This document shows positions 44,454 to 53,191 of a stretch of DNA of 64,000 nucleotides, one piece after another. How positions within the stretch are numbered: position 1 is the first letter of the stretch; each line of letters starts with the position of its first letter. The stretch comes from Psychrilyobacter atlanticus DSM 19335 (GTDB lineage Bacteria; Fusobacteriota; Fusobacteriia; Fusobacteriales; Fusobacteriaceae). The stretch spans positions 542,986-606,985 of the forward strand of contig NZ_KE384547.1 in assembly GCF_000426625.1 (NCBI RefSeq), in the 5' to 3' direction. Made by a program: the position numbers and the translations under genes. The notes beneath the pieces are model-generated. The model was not told where the DNA came from. It did not search any database and saw only the letters and a list, made by a program, of their open reading frames with translations.

Positions 44454-44473
44454 AAATGTAACGTCATATTGCC
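44454..44473. repeat. Short dispersed repeat, copy 4
   Basis: AAATGTAACGTCATATTGCC has the CAACGTCATGTTGC core in a degenerate form, upstream of the ThrE pair. Confidence 0.4.
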
Positions 44474-44514
44474 TTTTTATTATATCATATTGAGACCTTT
44501 TGAATATAGAGGAA

Positions 44515-44985
44515 AATAAAAGAATTTGACACAGAGTTCACCAAGAGGAAAAGAAAAAAATAAACAAGAATCTAACCGCGAATAATGCCAAGGATACAAA
44601 TAAACATTTAAAAAATTTGACACGGAGATACACTGAGGAAAAAAAGAGAACACGGAGAAAGACTTAGTCACGAATTAACACGAAAAAGCATAGAACGCGA
44701 ATGTATAAATACACTACCCGATATGGGCATCACCAAAGTAGCTATTAGTTTTCTAGCGAAAACATAGAACTTTGCGTCCACGGATAGAAGCTATGAAAAA
44801 GCAGGATTTTAATTTTTAGTTAAAATTAAGAAAAAATAGGGTGATCTGTGGAGATTATCGATTTTCTGTGTACCTCGTAGAGGTTCGTGTTCTATTTAAT
44901 TAATGGTAAAGAAGGCTTATGTGCTGTAGTAGTGAGAGTTTTTGAAATTAGTGTAAATTGGTGGCAAAAAATAATTTCTCACTAA
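44515..44985. repeat. Intergenic repeat mosaic 3
   Basis: No supported gene. GACACGGAGATACACTGAGG near 44618, AACCGCGAATAATGCC near 44573, a minus-strand copy of the 9240-9330 element at 44713-44780, CACGGATAGAAGCTATGAAA at 44780-44799 (also at about 50031), and a TGTGCTGTAGTAGTG module near 44920 ending in GTAAATTGGTGGCAAAAA. Confidence 0.72.
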
Positions 44986-45039
44986 CTCTCTTCAATTCAT
45001 TTATTTGTTTTTCATATAAATACAATATTATTTAGATAT

Positions 45040-45068
45040 TTTAAATAATTGTGAAAAATTAGTATAAT
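45040..45068 (+). promoter_or_regulatory. Probable promoter of the symporter gene
   Basis: TTTAAA (45040-45045) and TATAAT (45063-45068) are 17 bases apart, about 75 bases before the ATG. The -35 is a weak match. Confidence 0.5.
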
Positions 45069-45143
45069 CATATTATAATTTTTAACTGGATTAAAGTATA
45101 TCGCATAAGAATAAATGTTTTATTGATTAAAGGGGATGAAAAG

Positions 45144-46376
45144 ATGAAAAAAATAAGTAACAGTACAATGATATTGATAGCGATGGTTCTAGGTATCCTA
45201 GCAGGAGCATTTTTAGGAGAAAAAGGTGTGATCTTTGCACCATTAGGAAATATTTTTATTAGCTTGATCAAGATGCTGGTTATACCTTTGGTATTTTTTA
45301 GTATTATTTCTGGGGCAGCGGCATTGGGGAAAACTAAATCAGCAGGGAAAGTTGGAGTATTTACAATAGTTTATTATTTAGGTACATCAGCAATATCTGT
45401 TGTATTAGGGTTATTGGCAGGGAATATCTTTAAGCCAGGTTTAGGTGTAAAGGTTCCGGCTTCACTGATGACAGATGCTACTACATATGCAGAAAATTCC
45501 AATGTAGCCGGGTTTTGGGATACAATCCAAGGAATTATCCCTGGAAACCCATTTGAATCATTGGTGAGTGGAAATATCTTGCAGATATTATTCTTTGCAC
45601 TATTCTTCGGAATAGCGCTATCTACAATGGATGAGAAAAAGCAAAAACCAGTAACGGATATTTTGGATACTGTAAATGATGGGATGATATGGATGATAAA
45701 AAAAGTATTGGTCATTGCACCATTAGGAGTTTTTGGATTGATGACTAATTCAATTGCGTTATTCGGTATGGATATAATGGTATTAGTTCTTAAATTATTA
45801 GCTGTTTTCAGTGGAACATTGGGAATAATTCATTTTATCGTGATCCCTATGTTGGTAAAAGTGTTAGGCGGGATGAACCCACTGACTTTCTTAAAAGGAA
45901 TGAAGGAAACTCAGATATTAGCATTTGCTTCAGCTTCTTCAATGGCTACGTTGCCTATAAATAAACAGGAATGCGAAGAATTGGGTGTAAAGCAAGAGGT
46001 GACGTCATTTGTATTACCGTTAGGAGCTACAATTAATATGAATGGAAATGCTATGTTATATGCGTTGACAGCGGTATTCTTTGCTCAAATGTTTGGGGTA
46101 GAATTGGGAATGGCTCAGTATACGGCAATAATTTTAACTTCTGTATTGGGAGCAATTGGAACAGCAGGGGTTCCAGGACCTGCATTATTGGTAGTAGCAG
46201 TATTGGTAGCAGCAGGAATTCCAGTAACAGCACTACCACTTATCTTTGGGGTAGATAGATTGTTTGATATGATGAGAACTTCTACAAATGTATTAGGAGA
46301 TGCTTCTTGTGCTATAATCGTGGAAAAGATGATAATAGAGGAATCGGCAAAAGAATCGGTATTGAAGGAAGCATAA
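45144..46376 (+). CDS. Dicarboxylate/amino acid:cation symporter (DAACS family)
   Basis: This 410-residue membrane carrier of the GltP/DctA/GltT fold takes up acidic amino acids or C4-dicarboxylates with Na+ or H+. It has eight expected helices, the serine-rich hairpin (FASASSMATLPI) and the substrate and cation site NMNGNAMLYAL with GAIGTAGVPGPAL. ATG at 45144 follows AAAGGGGATG; an in-frame TTG at 45123 lies before the ribosome binding site. A Na+-coupled carrier would suit a marine fusobacterium. Confidence 0.9.
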   Translation: MKKISNSTMILIAMVLGILAGAFLGEKGVIFAPLGNIFISLIKMLVIPLVFFSIISGAAALGKTKSAGKVGVFTIVYYLGTSAISVVLGLLAGNIFKPGLGVKVPASLMTDATTYAENSNVAGFWDTIQGIIPGNPFESLVSGNILQILFFALFFGIALSTMDEKKQKPVTDILDTVNDGMIWMIKKVLVIAPLGVFGLMTNSIALFGMDIMVLVLKLLAVFSGTLGIIHFIVIPMLVKVLGGMNPLTFLKGMKETQILAFASASSMATLPINKQECEELGVKQEVTSFVLPLGATINMNGNAMLYALTAVFFAQMFGVELGMAQYTAIILTSVLGAIGTAGVPGPALLVVAVLVAAGIPVTALPLIFGVDRLFDMMRTSTNVLGDASCAIIVEKMIIEESAKESVLKEA

Positions 46377-46388
46377 ATTGAAATAGAT

Positions 46389-46428
46389 TAAAAGAGGATT
46401 TGAAATTTTTTCAAATCCTCTTTTAGTT
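46389..46428 (+). terminator. Terminator of the symporter gene
   Basis: AAAAGAGGATTTGA and TCAAATCCTCTTTT pair around a T-rich loop (46390-46424); more T follow. Confidence 0.88.
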
Positions 46429-46439
46429 TTGGTTAAAGC

Positions 46440-47145
46440 TAAGAAAAAACTTTTGGTCACAGATAAACTTAAAAAAATAAAATCTGTGACAAAAAAAGTT
46501 CCAAAGTTTCCGTCTTTGATACGAGTTACTTTTTCTCTTGAAAGAAAAATTAACGAAAAAGTTCAAGAAGGTTTATAATGGTCTTTGCATTGTAAGACAC
46601 GATCGTCATTGTAGAAACAGCGGGCTGAAGCGCAACGACTATAAACTTCGATTTAAAGTCAAAAGATTCTTAAGCTTCCTCGTTAGTGTGTTTTCAACGA
46701 GTATTAAAATTAAACTTATTGAATATTAATTTATAAATGTTGACTAAACATGAAAGACGAAGCAATAACCTCTGGTTCTAACCCCAAAAAAGCTTTTATC
46801 TGTGATACATTTAATTTTTATAGTCGTATATCTTAGGTTTTTAATCCATAGAAATCTGTGTCAAAAAATAAAACTTCTTTGTTATGGCAGTAAAATTTTT
46901 CAAATCTGCGACAAAAAACTCTGGGAATCTCAGTGTTCTCTGCGTCTCTGTGTTGAGGGGCTTTCTCAATCTGTGAAAATTAGAGAGTTTTCTGTGTATT
47001 TCGATAGAGATTCGCGTTCTATGGATTAGGAGTCAAATTCAAAGTCAGATTTTAGTCTGTGTCAAAGATATTATTTACCAAGGCTCCTATGTTGTGGCAG
47101 TAAAGTTCTATAGATTTGTGTAAATTGGTGGCAAAAAAGTGATAA
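46440..47145. repeat. Intergenic repeat mosaic 4
   Basis: No supported gene. A full first-type element lies at 46495-46658. Also present are TTTAATTTTTATAGTCGTAT near 46810 (with a match near 42455), TCAGTGTTCTCTGCGTCTCT near 46930, and CTCCTATGTTGTGGCAGTAA near 47084. Several short open frames here are readings of the repeats. Confidence 0.75.
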
Positions 47146-47223
47146 TCTAGTTTTATCAAAAAATTAAAAGTTGAGATGGAAGTGAAAATTTGATATAATA
47201 CTTTTAATGTAAAGAAAAAACAC

Positions 47224-47252
47224 TTGACATAATGGTGGAGATATATTATAAT
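47224..47252 (+). promoter_or_regulatory. Consensus promoter of ylxM-ffh-rpsP
   Basis: TTGACA (47224-47229) and TATAAT (47247-47252) are exactly 17 bases apart, 13 bases before the ylxM start; the transcript would have a very short leader. Confidence 0.92.
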
Positions 47253-47265
47253 ACAGGGGTAAATT

Positions 47266-47580
47266 ATGGAATTAAATGAATTTTTAGAAATTTCGATACT
47301 TTTAGGTTACTACGGGAACCTTTTAAGTGATAAACAGAGAACCTATATGGAAGAGCACTTTGAAGATGATTATTCTCTTTCTGAGATTGCAAAATCTCAC
47401 GGTATCAGCAGACAAGCAGTCTATGATAACATCAAGAGGGGAATTAAAATTCTGAAAGGGTATGAAGAAAAAATAGGGTTCCTAAAGAGAGAAAAAGAAA
47501 TAAGACAGAGTTTGAAAGAACTAAAGGCAAATTATAGTGAAGCAAAGTTAGACAGCTTAATAGCAAGTTTTGATATATAA
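47266..47580 (+). CDS. ylxM: YlxM-type helix-turn-helix protein (UPF0122)
   Basis: This 104-residue protein has the sigma-70 region 4-like HTH YSLSEIAKSHGISRQAVYD at about 43-61, a helical C-terminus, and is directly upstream of ffh, the standard neighbour. It is thought to modulate the signal-recognition particle pathway. ACAGGGG precedes the ATG. Confidence 0.9.
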   Translation: MELNEFLEISILLGYYGNLLSDKQRTYMEEHFEDDYSLSEIAKSHGISRQAVYDNIKRGIKILKGYEEKIGFLKREKEIRQSLKELKANYSEAKLDSLIASFDI

Positions 47581-47590
47581 GAGGTGTTCT

Positions 47591-48928
47591 ATGTTAGATA
47601 ATTTAGGAAATAAATTCCAAGGAATATTTAAAAAGGTAAGGGGACATGGAAAATTAACAGAGGATAATATAAAGGCTGCCTTAAAAGAAGTAAGGTTGTC
47701 ATTATTAGAAGCTGATGTTAACTACCGTGTAGTAAAGGACTTTGTAAATAAAATAAAGGAAAAAGCTGTAGGAGAAAATACACTTAGTGGTATCAATCCT
47801 GGACAGCAATTTATAAAAATCGTAAATGATGAATTAACAGAACTATTAGGTGGGACAAATGCGAGATTAACTAAGGCTCACAGAGGTCCGACAATAATCA
47901 TGTTAGCTGGATTGCAGGGAGCAGGTAAAACTACCTTTGCAGCTAAGTTAGCAAAATATTTGAAAAAAAATGGAGAGAAACCGTTTTTAGTAGGGGCAGA
48001 CGTATATAGACCGGCAGCTATGAAACAACTTCAAGTTTTAGGAGACCAGATTGGTGTACCTGTATATTACGAAGAAGGAAGTAAAGACGCTGTAGGTATT
48101 TGTCAAGCTGGTGTAAAAAAAGCCAGAGCCGAAGAAGCAACTTATATAATCCTGGATACAGCAGGAAGACTCCATATAGATGAAGGTCTTATGGAAGAGT
48201 TAAATCAGATAAGAAAAAAAGTCAGACCTCAAGAAATACTATTAGTAGTAGATGCAATGATTGGTCAAGATGCAGTTAATTTAGCAAGCAGTTTCAACGA
48301 AACTTTAAGTATAGATGGTGTAGTATTAACAAAGTTAGATGGAGACACCAGAGGTGGATCTGCGCTATCAATCAAAGCAGTAGTTGGAAAGCCGATTAAA
48401 TTTATTGGTGTAGGAGAAAAGCTAGAGGATATCGAATTATTTCATCCTGAAAGATTAGTATCTAGAATCCTAGGAATGGGAGATGTGGTTTCCTTGGTTG
48501 AAAGAGCTCAAGGTGCCATAGATGAAGATGAAGCTAAGTTACTAGAAGAAAAATTAAGAAAGCAAGAATTTGATTTAGAAGATTTTCTAAAGCAATTACA
48601 AAATATAAAGAAAATGGGACCTATTGGAAATATCTTGAAGATGTTACCAGGAGTAGGAGATCTAGGAGATCTAGCACCAGCTGAAAAAGAGATGAAAAAA
48701 ACAGAAGCAATTATTCAGTCTATGACTGTAGAAGAAAGAAGAAAACCAAAAGTTATAAATGCCAGTAGAAAGAAAAGAATAGCTAGAGGATCTGCTACCC
48801 AAGTTCATGACATAAATAAGATGTTAAAGCAATTTGAACAAATGAAGGGTATGATGAAGATGTTCAGCGGTGGTAAAGGGATGCCTGGAATGCCTAAGAT
48901 GGGTAAAGGGTTCAAATTACCGTTTTAA
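47591..48928 (+). CDS. ffh: Signal recognition particle protein Ffh
   Basis: This 445-residue GTPase binds signal sequences and 4.5S RNA. It has N domain, G domain with GLQGAGKTT, DTAGR and TKLDGD, and a Met-rich M domain ending GMPKMGKGFKLPF. ATG at 47591 follows GAGGTG; an in-frame ATA-like start 7 codons upstream is rejected. It ends 56 bases before rpsP. Confidence 0.96.
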   Translation: MLDNLGNKFQGIFKKVRGHGKLTEDNIKAALKEVRLSLLEADVNYRVVKDFVNKIKEKAVGENTLSGINPGQQFIKIVNDELTELLGGTNARLTKAHRGPTIIMLAGLQGAGKTTFAAKLAKYLKKNGEKPFLVGADVYRPAAMKQLQVLGDQIGVPVYYEEGSKDAVGICQAGVKKARAEEATYIILDTAGRLHIDEGLMEELNQIRKKVRPQEILLVVDAMIGQDAVNLASSFNETLSIDGVVLTKLDGDTRGGSALSIKAVVGKPIKFIGVGEKLEDIELFHPERLVSRILGMGDVVSLVERAQGAIDEDEAKLLEEKLRKQEFDLEDFLKQLQNIKKMGPIGNILKMLPGVGDLGDLAPAEKEMKKTEAIIQSMTVEERRKPKVINASRKKRIARGSATQVHDINKMLKQFEQMKGMMKMFSGGKGMPGMPKMGKGFKLPF

Positions 48929-48984
48929 AACACAAATTATAATAAATTATTAAATAAATTAAAATGAGAAAAGGAGAAATAATT

Positions 48985-49248
48985 ATGTTAAAGATTAGAT
49001 TAACTAGATTAGGAAGCAAGAAGAGACCTGTTTACAGAGTAGTAGCAATGGAAGCATTACAAAAAAGAGATGGAAAGGCAATAGCTTACTTAGGTAACTA
49101 CTATCCATTAGAAGATTCTAAAGTAGTATTAAAAGAGGAAGAAATCTTAAGATTATTAGGAAACGGAGCTCAACCTACGAGAACTGTTAAATCTTTATTA
49201 ACTAAAGCTGGAATCTGGGCTAAGTTTGAAGAATCAAAGAAAAACTAA
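48985..49248 (+). CDS. rpsP: 30S ribosomal protein S16
   Basis: This 87-residue protein starts MLKIRLTRLGSKKRPVYR, as S16 does. AAGGAG precedes the ATG at 48985. The longer reading from 48964 adds seven residues across the ribosome binding site. The usual partners rimM, trmD and rplS do not follow; a terminator and a long repeat gap do instead. Confidence 0.97.
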   Translation: MLKIRLTRLGSKKRPVYRVVAMEALQKRDGKAIAYLGNYYPLEDSKVVLKEEEILRLLGNGAQPTRTVKSLLTKAGIWAKFEESKKN

Positions 49249-49266
49249 TTTTATTTTATAAAATTT

Positions 49267-49296
49267 AAAAAGAACCCGAAAGGGTTCTTTTTTTTA
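49267..49296 (+). terminator. Terminator of rpsP with GAAA loop
   Basis: AAAGAACCC-GAAA-GGGTTCTTT (49269-49290) is followed by T. The loop is a stable GNRA tetraloop. Confidence 0.92.
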
Positions 49297-49314
49297 GAAA
49301 AATAATTATAGATA

Positions 49315-50185
49315 TGTTTTAGTTGGGAATTAAACAGAAAAAATATAATCTCTGTAATCTACGATAAAAAGAAAAATCCAAAGTTTCCGCCTTTGATACG
49401 GCTATGTTTCTTTTCGTGAGTCACATTTAAATTTATTTCTTTATTGAGTATAAACAAATTTAATACTCATGAATTGAAACGAGAAAGTAACCGCAAGGGT
49501 CATCACCAAAATATCTAGAGATTATTACATAATCTAAGAATTTTGAGAAAAAGCTCACTTTTTCTAAATAATGTTAATAAGTGAGACCATGGATACCCAT
49601 TTCTTAGTGGGGTGCCTGACGGGCATGGAGGGTTCGACGAAACTCGCAAGAGATATTTTGAGAAGTAGGATCACATCTAGAAAAAGGAATGTACTCAAGA
49701 TTTCAAAGTCAGAACCTAGTCAGTGGTAAAGGCAGCAGGTTCTAACCAAGAAATAGAAGCTTTAAGACCTGTGTAAATTAGAAATTTTTAGTGTATCTCG
49801 ATAGAGATTAGGCGTTCAAAGGGTAAAATCTATAAATTCATACACAGTGATCAAAGACCTAACCTTGGACACGGAGATATACAGAGGGAAAAGAGAGCAC
49901 GGAAAAAGAAATGGTCGCGAATGACACAAATTGATACGAAAAAAATCTCTGTGAAACTCTCATCTTATCTCAGAGAAACTCTGTGTTCCTAAAAAAAGAG
50001 AAAAAGATAGCACGCGGATGTTATTACATACACGGATAGAAGCTATGAATAAACAGGATTTTATTGTTTTTGGTTAAAACCAAGAAAAAAAGATTTCTTA
50101 GTGTGCTTTCTGACCTACCCTTTGTGATCTTAGTGATGAGATTGGGTTTGTAATCTGTGCACCTATAGATCTATTGGAGGGGATA
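49315..50185. repeat. Intergenic repeat mosaic 5
   Basis: No supported gene. The element head lies at 49372-49401 and the second-type tail at 49551-49696. Also present are GACACGGAGATATACAGAGG near 49868, CGCGAATGACACAAATTGAT near 49916, CACGGATAGAAGCTATGAAT near 50031, and an AAGATTTCTTAGTG module at 50078-50150. Confidence 0.75.
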
Positions 50186-50240
50186 AAACACATATAACTT
50201 AAAAATAACTTAAAAAAAGCAGTGTTTTATGATAGTATGG

Positions 50241-50262
50241 TTATACGATTAAACCGTATAAT
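50241..50262 (+). promoter_or_regulatory. Palindrome with TATAAT upstream of the polysaccharide locus
   Basis: TTATACG-ATTAAAC-CGTATAA (50241-50261) is a 7-bp inverted repeat. The right arm overlaps TATAAT (50257-50262), so a regulator bound here could control a -10 element; the -35 is poor. It lies 100 bases before the Wzz-like gene, the first gene of the locus. Confidence 0.5.
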
Positions 50263-50360
50263 ATTAAACTTTGATTTTTTGTTTATAAAAGGTAAAATAT
50301 AAGATAGAATCTATTGAAATTATGATATAATGGAAGGAAAAGATTGATTGGAGGAGAGAG

Positions 50361-51305
50361 ATGAGTAAAGAAATTTTAAAGCAGGAAGGAAGAGGTTATG
50401 AGGATGAGATAAACTTAGTAGATCTGCTGAAGATATTGATAAAAAATAAGGGATTAATATTATTAACGACTATAATAATTACAGCTTTTAGTATAGGAGG
50501 TGCTCTGTATATTAGATCTAATAAGATAAATAGATTTGGACAGAATTTTATATTGAAAACTTTAGCTGATAGTTACTATGGAAAGAAAGCACAGTTAAAA
50601 ATAAAAAGTTTTAATGTGGAAGAGATGTTGTTAGATGATGGTATGGTAGATAAATTTTATGCTAATGAGGATTTTAATGAATATTATTTGGAGAAAATGA
50701 AAAATGAAAAAACTACTTCAGATGAGAGAAGAAAATTTTTAAATGATTCCATTGAATTGAAGGGAATAACAGAAAATAAAAAAATTAAATACTATACATT
50801 GAATACAACAATAAAAGATGAGGTGCTCAGTAAAAAAATGGTCGGGTTGTACCTAAGTATTATAAATCTAAAAAAAGTAACACTTATAAAAGATGCAATA
50901 GCAGAGGAAGAGTCTTTAGTTTTACAGAAAAGAGATCTATATGGTGAAAGAGTTAAAGGTGATGAAAAGAAGATAGCAGAGATAATAAAGAATCAATCGG
51001 TTTCAATATTGGAAAACCAGAATGTGATGTCTATTTTGACAATTACCAATCCGACCTTGATCCAAGAAATGAATAGTAATAAGGAATTATATAGTAAGTA
51101 TTATGAGCAAGCTATAGGAATAAAAGGGGTAAAAGAAAATAAGAACTTAGATCAACAGGTTGAGAAAATATCATCTATCTATAAAATAGAAGAGAAAAGT
51201 AAAGCTAAGATGATAGTAGCTATAGGGCTTATATTGGGGTTGTTCTTAGGGATCTTTTTAGCCTTTATGAAGGAGTTCTTTGCAAATATAGATTTGAAGA
51301 ACTAA
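50361..51305 (+). CDS. Wzz-like polysaccharide chain-length determinant
   Basis: This 314-residue protein has two membrane segments (about 33-52 and 284-303) and a periplasmic, helix-rich middle part, the usual topology of Wzz/polysaccharide co-polymerase proteins. The N-terminal part EINLVDLLKILIKNKGLILL matches the Wzz family start. No kinase domain follows the second membrane segment. It sets chain length with a Wzy polymerase, such as that at 60952. GGAGGAGAG precedes the ATG. It is separated from the next gene by a repeat gap of 540 bases. Confidence 0.85.
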   Translation: MSKEILKQEGRGYEDEINLVDLLKILIKNKGLILLTTIIITAFSIGGALYIRSNKINRFGQNFILKTLADSYYGKKAQLKIKSFNVEEMLLDDGMVDKFYANEDFNEYYLEKMKNEKTTSDERRKFLNDSIELKGITENKKIKYYTLNTTIKDEVLSKKMVGLYLSIINLKKVTLIKDAIAEEESLVLQKRDLYGERVKGDEKKIAEIIKNQSVSILENQNVMSILTITNPTLIQEMNSNKELYSKYYEQAIGIKGVKENKNLDQQVEKISSIYKIEEKSKAKMIVAIGLILGLFLGIFLAFMKEFFANIDLKN

Positions 51306-51309
51306 AGAG

Positions 51310-51740
51310 AGATACTTTTTTGTCGCAGATTACGCAGAGAAATGCGGATTATAACCAAGAAAAAATAAATCTTGGACACGGAGATACAGTGAGGGAAAAA
51401 AAGAGAACACAGAGAAAGAAATAGTCACGAATGACACAAATTAATACGAAAAAAATCTCTGTGAACCTCTCGTGTTATCTCAGAGAAACTCTGTGTCAAA
51501 AAGAAAAAGACTTCTGTGGAATAGCGATAGGATAATTTACTACTTGTATATTATTCGTGTAATTTGTGACGAAAGTTTGGATTTTAAGTTTTAATCAGTA
51601 AAGGTCCTAGCTATTAATCAGGTTTTATCAATGTATCTTTGAATTCAAAGGGAATAGAACACGGATACTCCGCATACACGGAAAGAACTACAATAATCAC
51701 GGATGTCTGTGAGGAGCGAAGATTCCTGTTTGCTATTAAA
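51310..51740. repeat. Intergenic repeat mosaic 6
   Basis: No supported gene. TTTGTCGCAGATTACGCAGA near 51319, GACACGGAGATACAGTGAGG near 51375, CACGAATGACACAAATTAAT near 51425, CTCTGTGAACCTCTCGTG near 51454, and GTCCTAGCTATTAATCAG near 51606. It splits the Wzz-like gene from the sugar transferase. Confidence 0.7.
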
Positions 51741-51847
51741 TGTGGTAAAAATATGGTAAAATATATAGGAAATATTTCACTTTTTAATGAAGTGTTGAGA
51801 TAAAGATCTACTTGGGTAGATTAGAAAAGATAGTAAAAAGGAGAGAA

Positions 51848-53143
51848 ATGAGACATAATAAAAACACACTTACAAGAATTATATTTTTTACAATTATATA
51901 TCTAACTTATTATAAGTTATTCAGAGTATTTCATAGATCAGATAATTTAGCTTTTTATATTATGTTTTTAATTATGGGGTTATCCTATTATCTTGTAGGT
52001 TACTTAGATTTTAGTAATGGGAAGATCACAAAAAAAGATATAGTATATTCAGTAGCAATAAATTTTATTTTAGGTGGAATAAACTATGTTTTTACAGGAA
52101 GTAAAAAAGAATTCACTGTATTTATTGTGATGATAATAGTAGCGAATTTAGTTAAATGTTTATTGGCGAGTTTAAATAAAAGTAGAATAAATGTTCTTTT
52201 GACGGGAGAAAATAAACTAACTAATAAAATAAAAAAAAGTATTGTTAAATCTGATAGGTATGTTTATGTAGGAAAGTGCTGTAGTGAAAATATAGAGAAT
52301 TTAAAAGAAATTGTCTTTGAAAAAAAAATAGATATGATAATAATAACAGAAAAATCTATTCTAAGAGATTACCAAAATTTACTGTTGGATCTTAAATTAA
52401 AAGGGATAAAGATACAGACCTACTGGCAGTTTAATGAAGAAACCGAGGGGAAAATTGATGTTACTAAGATCGATGAAAAATGGTTGATTTATAGTGTTGG
52501 TTTTAACATCCTTCATAACAGTCTTCAAAGAAGGGTTAAAAGATTATTTGATATAGTAGTAGCAACTTTAATAGCTATCCCAGCTTTTCCAATAATGGTG
52601 ATAACTGCTATCTTGTTAAAGATAATAGGGCTAATAGATAAAAAAGAGTCTGGGCCCCTATTATTTTGTCAGATGAGGGTAGGATTAGGGAACGAACCTT
52701 TTAAGATGTATAAGCTTCGAAGTATGATAACTAAGGAACACTGGGCAGCGGTAGGTTTTGATCCGGAAAAGGAAAGTTGGACAACTATAGGAGATCCTAG
52801 GGTTACGAAATTAGGTAATTTTTTAAGGAAAACTAGATTAGATGAGTTACCACAGTTGTTAAATGTATTTCGAGGAGATATGTCTTTTGTAGGACCAAGA
52901 CCAGAAAGTGTAGTTTATGTGGAGGAGCTGGAAAAAACAATCCCGTTTTATAATTTGAGACATAGTGTACAACCTGGATTAACAGGATGGGCACAGGTAA
53001 TGTATCCCTATGGGGCTACTGTAGAAGATTCGCTGAGAAAGCTGGAGTTTGATCTTTACTATATAAAATATCAAAACTTTGTTCTAGATTTAGGGATATT
53101 TTTTAAAACGGTGAAGACGGTGTTGTTTGGAAGAGGAAGGTAG
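51848..53143 (+). CDS. Initiating undecaprenyl-phosphate sugar transferase (WbaP/WcaJ type)
   Basis: This 431-residue protein loads the first sugar phosphate on undecaprenyl phosphate. It has four N-terminal membrane segments (about 10-115), a nucleotide-binding-like middle part, a fifth membrane segment (about 230-260, FDIVVATLIAIPAFPIMV) and the catalytic domain with MYKLRSM, TRLDELPQLLNVFRGDMS and VGPRPE. ATG at 51848 follows AAGGAGAG; the TTG at 51812 is rejected. The sugar is unknown. Confidence 0.9.
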   Translation: MRHNKNTLTRIIFFTIIYLTYYKLFRVFHRSDNLAFYIMFLIMGLSYYLVGYLDFSNGKITKKDIVYSVAINFILGGINYVFTGSKKEFTVFIVMIIVANLVKCLLASLNKSRINVLLTGENKLTNKIKKSIVKSDRYVYVGKCCSENIENLKEIVFEKKIDMIIITEKSILRDYQNLLLDLKLKGIKIQTYWQFNEETEGKIDVTKIDEKWLIYSVGFNILHNSLQRRVKRLFDIVVATLIAIPAFPIMVITAILLKIIGLIDKKESGPLLFCQMRVGLGNEPFKMYKLRSMITKEHWAAVGFDPEKESWTTIGDPRVTKLGNFLRKTRLDELPQLLNVFRGDMSFVGPRPESVVYVEELEKTIPFYNLRHSVQPGLTGWAQVMYPYGATVEDSLRKLEFDLYYIKYQNFVLDLGIFFKTVKTVLFGRGR

Positions 53144-53191
53144 TCTGCCTTCACAAGACGTACAAAAAATGTATAAAAGAATGGAGGAAAT

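Noticed and set aside
46538-47029. Two small open frames of 63 and 75 codons
   Set aside because: They are readings of dispersed repeats; similar frames arise at other copies. No ribosome binding site.
39541-51740. CRISPR array
   Set aside because: The repeats vary in order, spacing and orientation; there are no constant repeats with even unique spacers and no cas genes.
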